Below are positions 24,534 through 32,866 of a stretch of 64,000 bases of DNA, in pieces. The DNA is from Actinoplanes campanulatus (GTDB lineage: Bacteria; Actinomycetota; Actinomycetes; Mycobacteriales; Micromonosporaceae). Where the stretch lies: contig NZ_BMPW01000003.1 of the NCBI RefSeq assembly GCF_014647795.1, positions 186,001 to 250,000 on the forward strand, given 5' to 3'. The translations under genes were made by a program, and so were the position numbers. Position 1 is the first letter of the stretch. Every line of letters starts with the position of its first letter. Below the pieces are notes generated by a model. That model did not search any database and was not told the DNA's origin. It worked only from the letters and a program-made list of their open reading frames with translations.

Positions 24534-25921
24534 GAGGGGTTTCCGAATCCGTCGAAGGGGGTGCCGAGGAAGGGGAACTTCTTGAGCAGGCCGGCGCTGG
24601 CGTCCTTGATGCTCAGGCCCTGTTCGACCAGAGCGGCCGCGGCATCCGGCTCGAAGTCGGCGTTCACCAGCGGGACGGTGACGCCGGCGATGGCGCGCAG
24701 CGAGATGGAGACGACGTCGTCGGCGACGCGGCGGCCGTTCGGGAAGCCGGCCAGGTCACCGCCGAGCAGGCCGAACTTGTTCTCCTTGGCGGCCGGTTCG
24801 ATCGCCGTGTTCAGCCGCAGCATGTCGGCCTGGAGTGCGCCGGTGTTGTTCTGGAAGCCGTCGATCAGGCCGTCCGGGATACCGGTGAGCAGGATGGCCA
24901 GCAGGTCGGCGCGCGGCTCCTTGGTCTTGTTGAGCGCGGCCAGCTTGTCGAACAGGCCCGGGTAGAGCACCGGCAGGAGCGCTCCCAGCTCGGGTGTGGC
25001 GACGAACTCGGCGAACCGCTTGTCCTCGCTCGGCGGCAGGCTGTTCCACTTGTCCTTCTCCGCCATCGGCACGATGACCTCGTTGAACAGCGGGTTGCCC
25101 AGCCGGGAGACCTGCACCTGCGGGCCGACCACCACGTCGCCGTCGCCCTTGTTGCCGCGGACCTCGACCTGACGGCGGCTGGCCGACGTCCACACGCCGA
25201 TGACCGCGCCGGCGTCCTTGGCCCGGACCCGCTTCTTGCCGTCCCGGCGGACCATGTGCAGCGGGATCTGGATCGCGATGCTGTGCACGTTGGTCTTGTC
25301 GGTGGCGTTGACCGCCTTGCCGGCGTAGTTGAACAGTTGCGAGCCGACCAGGTGCTTGTCCTGGAACGGGCGCAGCGTGCCCAGGTCGAAGATGGCGCCC
25401 AGGTCGACGAAGAACGCGTCGGCGCGCTGGCCGGCGAAGACCTTCTCACCGGTCTTCAGCTTGTGGACGGCGTCCTCGGCGAGCTTGTCGTAGTCCGGGA
25501 TGGAGATCTTGCCGACGTTGCACGGCGGGGACTGGAGCTTGTTGGCCAGCACCGTGCTCTTGCCGTGCGCGTCCACCTTGGTGACCGAGTAGAACTGGCG
25601 GCGGTTCCAGTTCTCGTCGTCGAGCGACTTGATCTGGCCGGTGTTGTAGAGGAACGTCTTGTCGTTGCGCAGTTCGGTACGGAACCGGAACTGGTAGGTG
25701 ATGTCCGGGCGGGCGTCACCGTTCGCATCGATGTGGATCTCGTACAGCACGTCGTCGCCGAACTCGAAGAAGTTCGGGCCACTGGCGGGGATCTGCAGCG
25801 GCACGTAGTTGGCGATGATCGTGACCGTGTCCGGATCGTCGGGGCTGACGAACGCGTACAGGTCGGAGCTGTCGGCGACCGGGTCCTTGCTGATCTCCGG
25901 CGCTTCGCGGTGGGAAGACAT
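24530..25921 (-). CDS. DUF4331 family protein
   Basis: 463 aa. The start MSSHREAPEISKDPVADSSD and the segments DLYAFVSPDDPDTVTIIANY, DVLYEIHIDANGDARPDITY and LVGSQLFNYAGKAVNATD are characteristic of DUF4331, a family whose function is unknown and whose members begin with the SSHREAP motif. No signal peptide or membrane helix is present. Thirty-three bases separate it from the upstream twin-arginine-type gene, and the His-rich gene overlaps its stop. The recurring pairing in this cluster suggests the three products work together. Confidence 0.85.
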   Translation of the reverse strand: MSSHREAPEISKDPVADSSDLYAFVSPDDPDTVTIIANYVPLQIPASGPNFFEFGDDVLYEIHIDANGDARPDITYQFRFRTELRNDKTFLYNTGQIKSLDDENWNRRQFYSVTKVDAHGKSTVLANKLQSPPCNVGKISIPDYDKLAEDAVHKLKTGEKVFAGQRADAFFVDLGAIFDLGTLRPFQDKHLVGSQLFNYAGKAVNATDKTNVHSIAIQIPLHMVRRDGKKRVRAKDAGAVIGVWTSASRRQVEVRGNKGDGDVVVGPQVQVSRLGNPLFNEVIVPMAEKDKWNSLPPSEDKRFAEFVATPELGALLPVLYPGLFDKLAALNKTKEPRADLLAILLTGIPDGLIDGFQNNTGALQADMLRLNTAIEPAAKENKFGLLGGDLAGFPNGRRVADDVVSISLRAIAGVTVPLVNADFEPDAAAALVEQGLSIKDASAGLLKKFPFLGTPFDGFGNPS

Positions 25922-25954
25922 GTTCGGGGAATCTCCTGTCGAAACGGCGGAAGG

Positions 25955-26236
25955 TCAGCGTCCGGCGGCTTTGAGCAGGCTCTTCGCCAGGCTCTTGTCG
26001 GTGATCGTCTTGCGCTTCTCACCGGAGAAGACGTCGATCGTGCCCTTCTTCGCGTCGACCAGCGACAGGATCAGCGGCGAACCGTCGCCATTGCCGCCGC
26101 TCGAGGACTCGCCGGCGAGGCTCAGGCCGGCCACCGAGACGGCGGAGACGCCGACGCCGGTAGCGGCGAGGGCCAGGACCCGGCGACGCGACAGCCACGA
26201 GGTACGGGACTGGGCGCGGTAACGAACACGACTCAT
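25955..26236 (-). CDS. Small exported protein with twin-arginine-like signal
   Basis: 93 aa. An N-terminal basic region SRRRVLALAATGVGVSAVS matches the twin-arginine pattern (S-R-R-x-x-L) followed by a hydrophobic stretch. The mature ~50 residues (SPLILSLVDAKKGTIDVFSG) are Lys/Asp-rich and have no known domain. It is the first gene of the DUF4331 cluster, 33 nt upstream. Folded export by Tat would fit a cofactor-carrying or pre-assembled partner, but nothing in the sequence shows a cofactor site. Confidence 0.6.
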   Translation of the reverse strand: MSRVRYRAQSRTSWLSRRRVLALAATGVGVSAVSVAGLSLAGESSSGGNGDGSPLILSLVDAKKGTIDVFSGEKRKTITDKSLAKSLLKAAGR

Positions 26237-26338
26237 GCTTGGCCTTTCGTCGTTGGGGGCCTGACAGGCGGTGCATCGTCGACGCCCGTCAGTACGAGAT
26301 CCACGAGCGGGCGGTTCAAACCTTTTTGGCGAAACAGC

Positions 26339-27214
26339 TCAATGGATTTCCCGGCGGCGCAGTCGGCGGACGCCGGCGCCGAGAACGACCAGGAAGATCG
26401 CCAGGAGGGCGCCGCCGATGAGCCAGTGGCCGAGTGTGCGGCGGCCGTCGGTGGGTTGCTCGGCGGTCAGGACCAGTGGGGTGGCCGACGGCTCGGCGGT
26501 CGCTTCCACCGAAGACGCTATGTCCGCTTTTTTCGTGACTTCTACGGATGGGGAGGGGGACGCCGCGGACGGCGCCGGCGACGGCGACCGGGACGGGGCC
26601 ACCGCTGCCGGGAAGACCAGATCGGAGCAGGAGTAATAGGTGTCCGGGGTGCTGCTCGTCTCCCACACCACGTAGAGGATGTGCCGCCCGCTCCGCCGGG
26701 GCAGCGTCACCCGCATCCGGTACGACCCTCCGGTCAGCGGCGGATCCTTGATCTCGGTCAGCTCGGTGAGGTCGCCCCACGTCAGCTTCCGCTCCGGCGA
26801 GTAACCCGGCCGGGTGAGATAGAGACGGAACGAGCCCTCGTGCGGGATCGTCCCCCGGTAGGTGATCGGAAGCTTCTGCCCCGAGCGCACCGCCGTCGAC
26901 GGGAAGTCGTCGCGGGCCAGATCGAGCCCGCGGTAGGCGTCGATCCCGCCGCTGCACAGCTTCCCGTCCGGCACCCGCTCACGGTCGTCGTCCACGTTCG
27001 CGAGCCGCAGGTTGTCGTACGCCCCGAGGAACCCGTCGGTGGCCTTGAGCGCGGCCTTGCAGGCCGGCGCGCCGCGTTTCGTCCCGTTCCCGGCGCACGC
27101 GGCGCTACGGCTGATCGGCGTGATGGGCGACCCGTGCGCCAGCGCGGGCGCCGGCACGAACGGCACGGACGCGACGGTGAGCAGGCCGGCGAGGGCGAGA
27201 CGGCGGACGAACAT
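26339..27214 (-). CDS. Lytic polysaccharide monooxygenase-like protein (AA10) with C-terminal membrane anchor
   Basis: 291 aa from ATG 27214, with GGGAG upstream. The signal peptide ends at PALA, so the mature protein begins with His27 (HGSPITPISRSAAC), the first half of the copper histidine brace. The second brace His is likely H125 (GTIPHEGSFRLYLTR). Cysteines typical of AA10 are present (ACAGNG, APACK, GKLCSGG, YYSCSD). After residue ~205 comes a Ser/Pro/Thr-rich linker, then one transmembrane helix (GGALLAIFLVVLGAGV) and RRLRRREIH. Such anchoring points to action at the cell's own surface glycan rather than on free chitin or cellulose. It is divergent from the FKBP gene. Confidence 0.82.
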   Translation of the reverse strand: MFVRRLALAGLLTVASVPFVPAPALAHGSPITPISRSAACAGNGTKRGAPACKAALKATDGFLGAYDNLRLANVDDDRERVPDGKLCSGGIDAYRGLDLARDDFPSTAVRSGQKLPITYRGTIPHEGSFRLYLTRPGYSPERKLTWGDLTELTEIKDPPLTGGSYRMRVTLPRRSGRHILYVVWETSSTPDTYYSCSDLVFPAAVAPSRSPSPAPSAASPSPSVEVTKKADIASSVEATAEPSATPLVLTAEQPTDGRRTLGHWLIGGALLAIFLVVLGAGVRRLRRREIH

Positions 27215-27335
27215 CAGATCTCCCGGGTACGGCTGGGACGGTGCCACCCGGGAGTACGGCTTTCGGGCACTGCTCGTTCAGCGGTGATCGACCTGTGATT
27301 GCATGGCCGAGTCCGGTAAGAGATCTGGAGGATTC

Positions 27336-27704
27336 ATGAGCAAGCCCGACGTCGGCCCCGTCCCCGACGCCCCCGCCACCGAACTGGTGATCGAGGACAT
27401 CGTCGAGGGCACCGGCCCGGAGGCGGAGCCCGGCGCGTTCGTCAGCGTCCACTACGTGGGTGTCGCGCAGTCCACGGGCAAGGAGTTCGACGCCTCCTGG
27501 AACCGCGGTGAGCCGTTCGGCTTCCGGGTCGGTGGCCAGCAGGTCATCGCCGGCTGGGACCAGGGTGTGGCCGGCATGAAGGTGGGCGGCCGCCGTCGCC
27601 TGGTGATCCCGCCGCACCTGGGTTACGGGGCGAACGGCGCGGGCGGCGTGATCAAGCCGAACGAGACCCTCGTCTTCCTGGTGGACCTGCTCCAGGTCCA
27701 CTGA
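27336..27704 (+). CDS. FKBP-type peptidyl-prolyl cis-trans isomerase
   Basis: 122 aa from ATG 27336, preceded by GGAGGATTC, which decides the start over an ATG 33 nt earlier. One FKBP domain: VSVHYVGVAQSTGKEFDASW, QVIAGWDQGVAGMKVGGRRR, IPPHLGYGANG and ETLVFLVDLLQVH. Catalytic-pocket aromatic and acidic residues are conserved. No signal peptide, so it acts in the cytoplasm as a folding catalyst. It is monocistronic, followed within 8 nt by a strong hairpin. Confidence 0.95.
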   Translation: MSKPDVGPVPDAPATELVIEDIVEGTGPEAEPGAFVSVHYVGVAQSTGKEFDASWNRGEPFGFRVGGQQVIAGWDQGVAGMKVGGRRRLVIPPHLGYGANGAGGVIKPNETLVFLVDLLQVH

Positions 27705-27711
27705 CCGGCCC

Positions 27712-27752
27712 CGACCGCCGGCGACCGCCTCCTCGGTGGCCGCCGGCGGTCG
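27712..27752 (+). terminator. Terminator-like hairpin after the FKBP gene
   Basis: A perfect 12-bp stem, CGACCGCCGGCG (27712-27723) with CGCCGGCGGTCG (27741-27752), follows the FKBP stop at once. It lacks a clear T-run, as is common in actinomycetes, and can also serve the convergent lipoprotein gene. Confidence 0.75.
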
Positions 27753-27882
27753 TGGTGTCAGCTCGCCGGGGCTCGCCTCTCGGGGGCCGGAGCGGGTTCG
27801 TCACCGCGGGGCCGCTCGTCACGGTGGTCGCGGGAGGGCCCGCCACCGGTCCGCACGACCTCCACGACCTCCTCGATCGGGG

Positions 27883-28752
27883 TCATGCCTGCCTCAGCAG
27901 GGAATCGCAGCCGGTCTCCTCGGGCAGCAGTGGCCGGAACCGGACCTGCCACTTCTTTCCGGCGGACTCCCACGGCGTACGCTCGTTGGCCTTGTCCGCG
28001 GCGGCCCAGACGGCGTCCTTCGCCGTACCCTCGACGGTCAGGCAGTTGATCTTGAGTTGTTCGTTGAGGTAGCCGCCGGGCAGCTCGGGGCCGGGCCAGC
28101 GAACCGGATCGCCACCCAGGCCGTCGCCGGTGTCCTGGTACGGCTGGGCCAGCACCGCCACCCGCTCCGGCTGGTACCGCTTCGGCGCCGAGCCGGTGAA
28201 GGCGGAGTCCAGCTCGCCGAGGAAACCGGCCAGCCGTTTGCGGGCGGCGTTCTGCTCCTTCGTCAGCGCCCCGTCGTCGGGACGGGCCTCGTTGAGCGCC
28301 ATCACCTCGACCACCTGCTCGCCACCCGCGGTGACGACGGCGATCCGGGTGCTCGGCGCGTCGGCCACACCCGGCATGCCGAAGTCGGCGCCGGTCTTCA
28401 CGCCGGCCGCGACCGCCTCGGCGATCAGCTCGCGCACCCGCTCCGGGCCGACCCGGACCTCCTGGACGTTGGGCAGCGCCTTGCCGGGATAGATGAGCGG
28501 GACCGGGCCCTCGCTCAGCAACCGGCCGTCGGCGTAGGCGATGAACCGCGGGAGCCGGGACGGGATGAACTCGGCGGGCACGAAGCCGCCGCGGTACTCC
28601 ACACGCAACGCCACCTGGGGGTCAGCGGAGGCGGTGGTGCTCTCGACGACCGGCGCGCCGGGGGTCGTGTCACCGGCGGCACCGGGCTGGGCGCACGCGC
28701 CCAGCAGCAGAAGGGGAACGGCGGCGGTCAGCAGGCCGCGGTTTCTGTTCAT
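27883..28752 (-). CDS. Hypothetical lipoprotein
   Basis: 289 aa from ATG 28752. The N-terminus is a lipoprotein signal with lipobox LLGAC (LLTAAVPLLLLGACAQ), so it should be anchored on the outer face of the membrane. The mature region begins with a low-complexity Thr/Ala linker followed by an alpha/beta-looking domain (VALRVEYRGGFVPAEFI, VRELIAEAVAAGVKTGADFG, TRIAVVTAGGEQVVEVMALN). A Cys pair near the C-terminus (KINCLTV and TGCDSLL) may bond. I do not recognise the family. It is 43 nt downstream of the S4 gene on the same strand. Confidence 0.75.
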   Translation of the reverse strand: MNRNRGLLTAAVPLLLLGACAQPGAAGDTTPGAPVVESTTASADPQVALRVEYRGGFVPAEFIPSRLPRFIAYADGRLLSEGPVPLIYPGKALPNVQEVRVGPERVRELIAEAVAAGVKTGADFGMPGVADAPSTRIAVVTAGGEQVVEVMALNEARPDDGALTKEQNAARKRLAGFLGELDSAFTGSAPKRYQPERVAVLAQPYQDTGDGLGGDPVRWPGPELPGGYLNEQLKINCLTVEGTAKDAVWAAADKANERTPWESAGKKWQVRFRPLLPEETGCDSLLRQA

Positions 28753-28795
28753 GACGGGTACGACGACGCGCACCCCGTCCGGGTTCCGGCCCCGG

Positions 28796-29005
28796 TCAGG
28801 AAACCACCCGCGCCCTGCGGCCGAGCACCTCGACCACGTCCCCCGGATGAAGCTGACGGCCGCGCCGCAGGTCGACCTCGCCGTTGACGGTCACGTCCCC
28901 GGAGGCGATCAGGACCTTGCCCTCCCCGCCGGTGTCGATGAGATCGGCCAGCTTGAGGAACTGACCGAGCCGGATCATGTCGCCGTCGATGGGCACGTCA
29001 CGCAT
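28796..29005 (-). CDS. Small S4-domain RNA-binding protein
   Basis: 69 aa from ATG 29005 (MRDVPIDGDMIRLGQFLKLA). It is a single S4 fold of the YbcJ/RlbA kind: RLGQFLKLADLIDTGG, then VLIASGDVTVNGEVDLRRG and the conserved HPGDVVEV. Such proteins bind structured RNA, in some cases rRNA or tRNA during synthesis. The length matches the family. It lies in front of the lipoprotein gene and faces the YcnI-like gene across 84 nt. Confidence 0.9.
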   Translation of the reverse strand: MRDVPIDGDMIRLGQFLKLADLIDTGGEGKVLIASGDVTVNGEVDLRRGRQLHPGDVVEVLGRRARVVS

Positions 29006-29089
29006 CCGTTCATCATCCACCGGCCGAGATCACGGAAAACTCTTGGGTGGGCGTTGAACCATCGGGGCCGGTGATCCGAACTACATGTC

Positions 29090-29896
29090 GTGAGGCTTAT
29101 CCGGATGGCCCGCCGTGCGGGCGCGCTGACCACTGTGACCACCGCCGGGGTGCTGGCGCTCGCCGGCCCGGCCGCGGCCGACGTGACGGTGAGCCCGCCC
29201 AGCGTGCCGCAGGGCGGCGGGGCGAACCTCAGTTTCCACGTGACGAACGAGGGCACCGCGCCGGTGACCGAGGTGACGCTGAGGATCCCGGCGGACACCC
29301 CGGTGGCCGAGGTGTACCCGCTGTCGGTGAACGACTGGGCGCCGCGGATCACGTACCGGAAGCTGGCCCAGCCGCTGACCACCATCCACGGCGGCACCCC
29401 GGTGTCCGAGGCCGCCGACACGATCGTCTGGCTCGCGGTGAACGGCACGAAGATCGAGCCGGGCAGGTCCGCCGACCTGACCGTGGCGCTGGGCCCGATG
29501 CCGGCGCTGAGCTCGATGCGGTTCACCGTGGAGACGAAGTACGCCGACGGCAAGGCCGGTCCGGTCATGCCGGGCACGGTGACGCTCACGCCGAACGACG
29601 GGACCACCCCGGTGTCGCACCACGATCAGGGCTCCGGCACGACCGGGACCACCGACGCCGAGGCGGCCCTGTTCCGGCAGCTCGCCGAGCAGGCGCAGGA
29701 GGGCCCGTCCTGGGTCACCGTCTCCGGCTGGCTGGTGGCGGGGCTGGCGCTGCTCGGCGCCGGGTGGGTGCTGCTGCGCAACCGGCACCGGGCCACCGAG
29801 GACGAGCCGGCCGAGCCCGACGAGACGCCCTCCGGCGACGACGAGTCCGCCGAGAAGGAGCCGGTAGCCGCCGGAAAGTGGAGCTACAAAGGCTGA
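29090..29896 (+). CDS. YcnI-like (DUF1775) membrane-anchored protein lacking the N-terminal His
   Basis: 268 aa from GTG 29090 (ATG 29105 is an alternative). A signal peptide (TTVTTAGVLALAGPAAA) is followed by the DUF1775 domain: VTVSPPSVPQGGGANLSFHV, EVTLRIPADTPVAEV and ITYRKLAQPL. In YcnI copper-binding proteins the mature chain starts with His; here the residue is Asp31 (AAADVTVSP), so the known copper site should be absent or changed. The C-terminus has a Thr/Gly linker, one transmembrane helix (SGWLVAGLALLGAGWVLL) and an acidic tail, the usual YcnI topology. The nearby copper genes often seen with YcnI are not here. Confidence 0.8.
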   Translation: MRLIRMARRAGALTTVTTAGVLALAGPAAADVTVSPPSVPQGGGANLSFHVTNEGTAPVTEVTLRIPADTPVAEVYPLSVNDWAPRITYRKLAQPLTTIHGGTPVSEAADTIVWLAVNGTKIEPGRSADLTVALGPMPALSSMRFTVETKYADGKAGPVMPGTVTLTPNDGTTPVSHHDQGSGTTGTTDAEAALFRQLAEQAQEGPSWVTVSGWLVAGLALLGAGWVLLRNRHRATEDEPAEPDETPSGDDESAEKEPVAAGKWSYKG

Positions 29897-29941
29897 AGAC
29901 TCCCACAGCAGGCCGGGCCTGCGGTTTGGGAAATATGAGGA

Positions 29942-30009
29942 TTGTTCACGACGGTGGAGACGAGGTGGACCGCTCGCGGGCCGCGGAACTCGAGGCAGGT
30001 CGTGAACAA
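29942..30009. repeat. 11-bp inverted repeat downstream of the YcnI-like gene
   Basis: TTGTTCACGAC (29942-29952) and GTCGTGAACAA (29999-30009) are perfect inverted copies with a 46-nt spacer. They lie just after the YcnI-like stop and before two terminator hairpins. This may be the outer arm of a larger structure or a protein-binding site. Confidence 0.5.
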
Positions 30010-30014
30010 CCCTC

Positions 30015-30038
30015 ACCTCACGCGGGTGGGCGTGAGGT
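30015..30038 (+). terminator. Terminator-like hairpin
   Basis: Perfect 9-bp stem ACCTCACGC with GCGTGAGGT and the loop GGGTGG, between the convergent YcnI-like and DHH genes. It is followed by TTCGTC rather than a T-run. Confidence 0.55.
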
Positions 30039-30114
30039 TCGTCGTGGCTAGCGCGTGGGGCGCGGAACCACGACCGGCGGGTGGGGCCCGGGCAAGGCCC
30101 GTGATCCGCGTGCT

Positions 30115-30146
30115 GTACGGGTGGGGCCTCGCGGCCCCGCCCGTAC
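30115..30146 (-). terminator. Terminator-like hairpin of the DHH gene
   Basis: Fourteen-bp stem, GTACGGGTGGGGCC (30115-30128) with GGCCCCGCCCGTAC (30133-30146), with one T-G pair and a TCGC tetraloop. It begins 2 nt after the DHH stop on the minus strand. Confidence 0.75.
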
Positions 30147-30148
30147 GG

Positions 30149-31087
30149 TCAGACCGGCACCACCCGCTCGGTGCGCAGCGCGTCGATGATCTCGCGTTCC
30201 ACCCGTTCCGACTCCTCGTGCGGGACCTGGCAGGTGCCGGCCGCGAGGTGCCCGCCGCCGCCGTAGCGCAGCATCACCGAGCCGATGTCCACCGGGGACC
30301 CGCGGTCCAGGATCGACTTGCCGCAGGCGAAGACGGTGTTGAGCTTCTGCCGGCCCCAGATGATGTGCACCGAGACCCGGGCCTCCGGGAAGAGCGCGTA
30401 GACCATGAACCGGTTGCCCGCCTCGATCACCTCCTCGTCGCGCAGGTCGACGATGATCACGTCGCCGTCCATCCGGCAGACCCGGTGCAGTTGCTCGACG
30501 AAACGGGCCGAGCACTCGTGGAAGAGCTGCGCCCGCTCCACCACGTCCGGCAGCGCCAGGATCTCGTGCACGTCGTTGTGCTCGATGCAGGCGTCGATGA
30601 GCTGCATCATCAGCTGGTAGTTGGAGATCCGGAAGTTGCGGAACCGGCCCAGGCCGGTCCGGCTGTCCATCAGGAAGTTGAGGAGTGTCCAGCCGGTCGG
30701 GCTGAGGATGTCGGTGAGCGAGTAGTCGGCCGAGTCGGCCTGGTCCACCGCGCGCATCAGCTCGTCCGACACCTTCGGGAACCGCTCCCGCCCGCCGAAG
30801 TGCTCGTAGATCACCCGGGCCGCGGACGGCGCATCCCCGTCGATGACGTGGTTGCCCAGGTCCTCGGTGTTGCGCAGGGTCTCGGAGTGGTGGTGGTCGA
30901 AGACCATGTTCGCGCGGGCGTCGTACGGCAGGTTCGTCAGGATGTCCCGGTCGGTGACGTCGACGACGCCGTCCTGCACGTCCTTGGGGTGCACGAACAG
31001 GATGTCGTCGATCATGTCGAGATGGCGGAGCAGCACGGCGCACACGAGACCGTCGAAGTCGCTCCTGGTCACCAGCCGGTACTTCAC
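30149..31087 (-). CDS. DHH-family phosphoesterase
   Basis: 312 aa. The N-terminal DHH domain has the metal-binding DFDG (residues 10-13) and DHHHSE (near residue 64), with a further Asp-rich stretch, VDQADSADYS. The C-terminal DHHA1-type domain ends with the RYGGGGHLAAGT motif. Relatives include nanoRNases, c-di-AMP phosphodiesterases and exopolyphosphatase-like proteins; there is no GdpP-type membrane region. The substrate cannot be set from the sequence. It is divergent from zwf across 191 nt. Confidence 0.85.
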   Translation of the reverse strand: MKYRLVTRSDFDGLVCAVLLRHLDMIDDILFVHPKDVQDGVVDVTDRDILTNLPYDARANMVFDHHHSETLRNTEDLGNHVIDGDAPSAARVIYEHFGGRERFPKVSDELMRAVDQADSADYSLTDILSPTGWTLLNFLMDSRTGLGRFRNFRISNYQLMMQLIDACIEHNDVHEILALPDVVERAQLFHECSARFVEQLHRVCRMDGDVIIVDLRDEEVIEAGNRFMVYALFPEARVSVHIIWGRQKLNTVFACGKSILDRGSPVDIGSVMLRYGGGGHLAAGTCQVPHEESERVEREIIDALRTERVVPV

Positions 31088-31278
31088 GGGGTCCCCCTCG
31101 CTTGCCAGACCTTTGGCACCAGTTTGCCACTTTTTTCGCTTTGGCCCTCCGGCATCGACGTACGGACGTGTTCACCGCCACGTTGTCCCGCTTTCCAGGA
31201 AGCGAATGAACCCTCCAAGGGCCCTCGGCCGTAAGGTTCAGACGAACGGTTACGACCCGGTCGGAGGACTCGCAGAAG

Positions 31279-32772
31279 ATGGACCACGCACCTCAGCTCA
31301 TCCAGGAGCGCAGCGCGCCGCCAGCCACGCTGGTGATCTTCGGCGCCTCCGGCGACCTGACCCGCCGCAAGCTGCTGCCCGCGGTGGAGAACCTGGCTCG
31401 CCACGGCCGCCTGCCCGACCAGTTCGCCCTGGTCGGCGTCGCGCGCACGCCGATGAGCGACGCCCAGTTCGCGGAGAGCGCGCTGGGTGGCCGCAGCCTC
31501 GCCGAGAAGCGCCAGCTGGCCGGCGGCGTGCGCTACGTGGCGGGTGGCTACGACGACCCGGAGACCTACAAGCTGCTCGCCGAGACGCTGGACGAGCTGG
31601 ACGCGGTCCGCGGCACCGCCGGCAACCGGCTGTTCTACCTGTCCACCCCGGCGGGCGCGTTCGAGCCGGTGATCAACGGGCTGGCCGGCGCCGGGCTCAA
31701 CCAGCCGCGGGAGGGCTCGTTCTCCCGCCTGGTCATCGAGAAGCCGTACGGGCGGGATCTGGCCACCGCCCGCGAGCTGGACGGCGTCGTGCACAGCGCG
31801 TTCGAGGAGCACCAGGTCTTCCGGATCGACCACTACCTGGGCAAGGACACCGTCCAGAACGTTCTGGCGCTGCGCTTCGCCAACTCGATCTTCCAGCCCA
31901 TCTGGGACCGCTCCTGGGTCGACCACGTGCAGATCACCGTGGCCGAGACCCTCGGCGTCGGCACCCGCGGCGGGTTCTACGAGAACGCCGGCGCGATGCG
32001 CGACATCGTGCAGAACCACGTGCTCCAGGTCCTGGCCCTGGCCCTGATGGAGCCGCCCGCGTCGTTCGAGGCCGAGGGCCTGCGCAACGAGAAGGTGAAG
32101 CTGCTCCAGGCGATCCGGCTGCCCACCGACCGGGACATCGCCGACGCCGCCGTCCGCGGTCAGTACACGCGTGGCGGCACCCGCGAGGAGCTGATGGCGG
32201 GCTACCGCGAGGAGGTCGGCGTCGACCCGCTGTCGCGCACCGAGACGTACGCGGCGATGCGCCTGAACGTGGACAACTGGCGCTGGGCCGGGGTGCCGTT
32301 CTACGTGCGCACCGGCAAGCGGCTGCCGGCCCGGCTCACCGAGGTGGCGCTGCAGTTCCAGCGGCCGCCGCACCTGCCGATCCCGACCGACCAGCTGACC
32401 GGCCTCGACGCCGACGCGCTGATCCTGCGGATCCAGCCCAACGAGGGCATCTCGCTGCGCTTCGGCGCCAAGGTGCCGGGTCACTCCTTCCGGGTGCGCA
32501 CGGCCAGCATGGAGTTCTCGTACGACCAGACGTTCGTCGAGGAGTCCCCGGAGGCGTACGAGCGACTGCTGCTGGACGCGCTGATCGGTGACGCGTCACT
32601 GTTCATCCGCAGCGACGAGGTGCAGCAGTGCTGGCGGATCGTCGACCCGATCATCGAGCACTGGGCGAAGGACAACTCGCCGATCCCGACGTACGAGGCG
32701 GCGTCCTGGGGCCCGACCGACGCGGACCGGCTGATCGGCCGCAACGGGCGCAAGTGGCGAAACGCCGCCTGA
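31279..32772 (+). CDS. zwf: Glucose-6-phosphate 1-dehydrogenase
   Basis: 497 aa. It oxidises glucose-6-phosphate to 6-phosphogluconolactone with NADP or F420-independent NAD(P) cofactors, entering the pentose phosphate pathway. The coenzyme loop FGASGDLTRRKLLPA is at residues ~20-34; the active-site motif RIDHYLGKD, with catalytic His, is near residue 180, and EKPYGRDL is also present. Length is normal. The gene stands alone without opcA, tal or tkt beside it, unlike the usual actinobacterial cluster. Confidence 0.97.
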   Translation: MDHAPQLIQERSAPPATLVIFGASGDLTRRKLLPAVENLARHGRLPDQFALVGVARTPMSDAQFAESALGGRSLAEKRQLAGGVRYVAGGYDDPETYKLLAETLDELDAVRGTAGNRLFYLSTPAGAFEPVINGLAGAGLNQPREGSFSRLVIEKPYGRDLATARELDGVVHSAFEEHQVFRIDHYLGKDTVQNVLALRFANSIFQPIWDRSWVDHVQITVAETLGVGTRGGFYENAGAMRDIVQNHVLQVLALALMEPPASFEAEGLRNEKVKLLQAIRLPTDRDIADAAVRGQYTRGGTREELMAGYREEVGVDPLSRTETYAAMRLNVDNWRWAGVPFYVRTGKRLPARLTEVALQFQRPPHLPIPTDQLTGLDADALILRIQPNEGISLRFGAKVPGHSFRVRTASMEFSYDQTFVEESPEAYERLLLDALIGDASLFIRSDEVQQCWRIVDPIIEHWAKDNSPIPTYEAASWGPTDADRLIGRNGRKWRNAA

Positions 32773-32866
32773 CCGGGGGAACCTGCGGGTGACGGCGGGC
32801 TCGCATAGGGTGGTCATCATCCTCGATCGCTGAGCCCGCCCCGGCCCGATGGAAAGACAGACGCAT

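Noticed and set aside
26311-26340. tRNA-like TTCAAA motif
   Set aside because: No cloverleaf arms around GGTTCAAACC; no tRNA gene found in the window.
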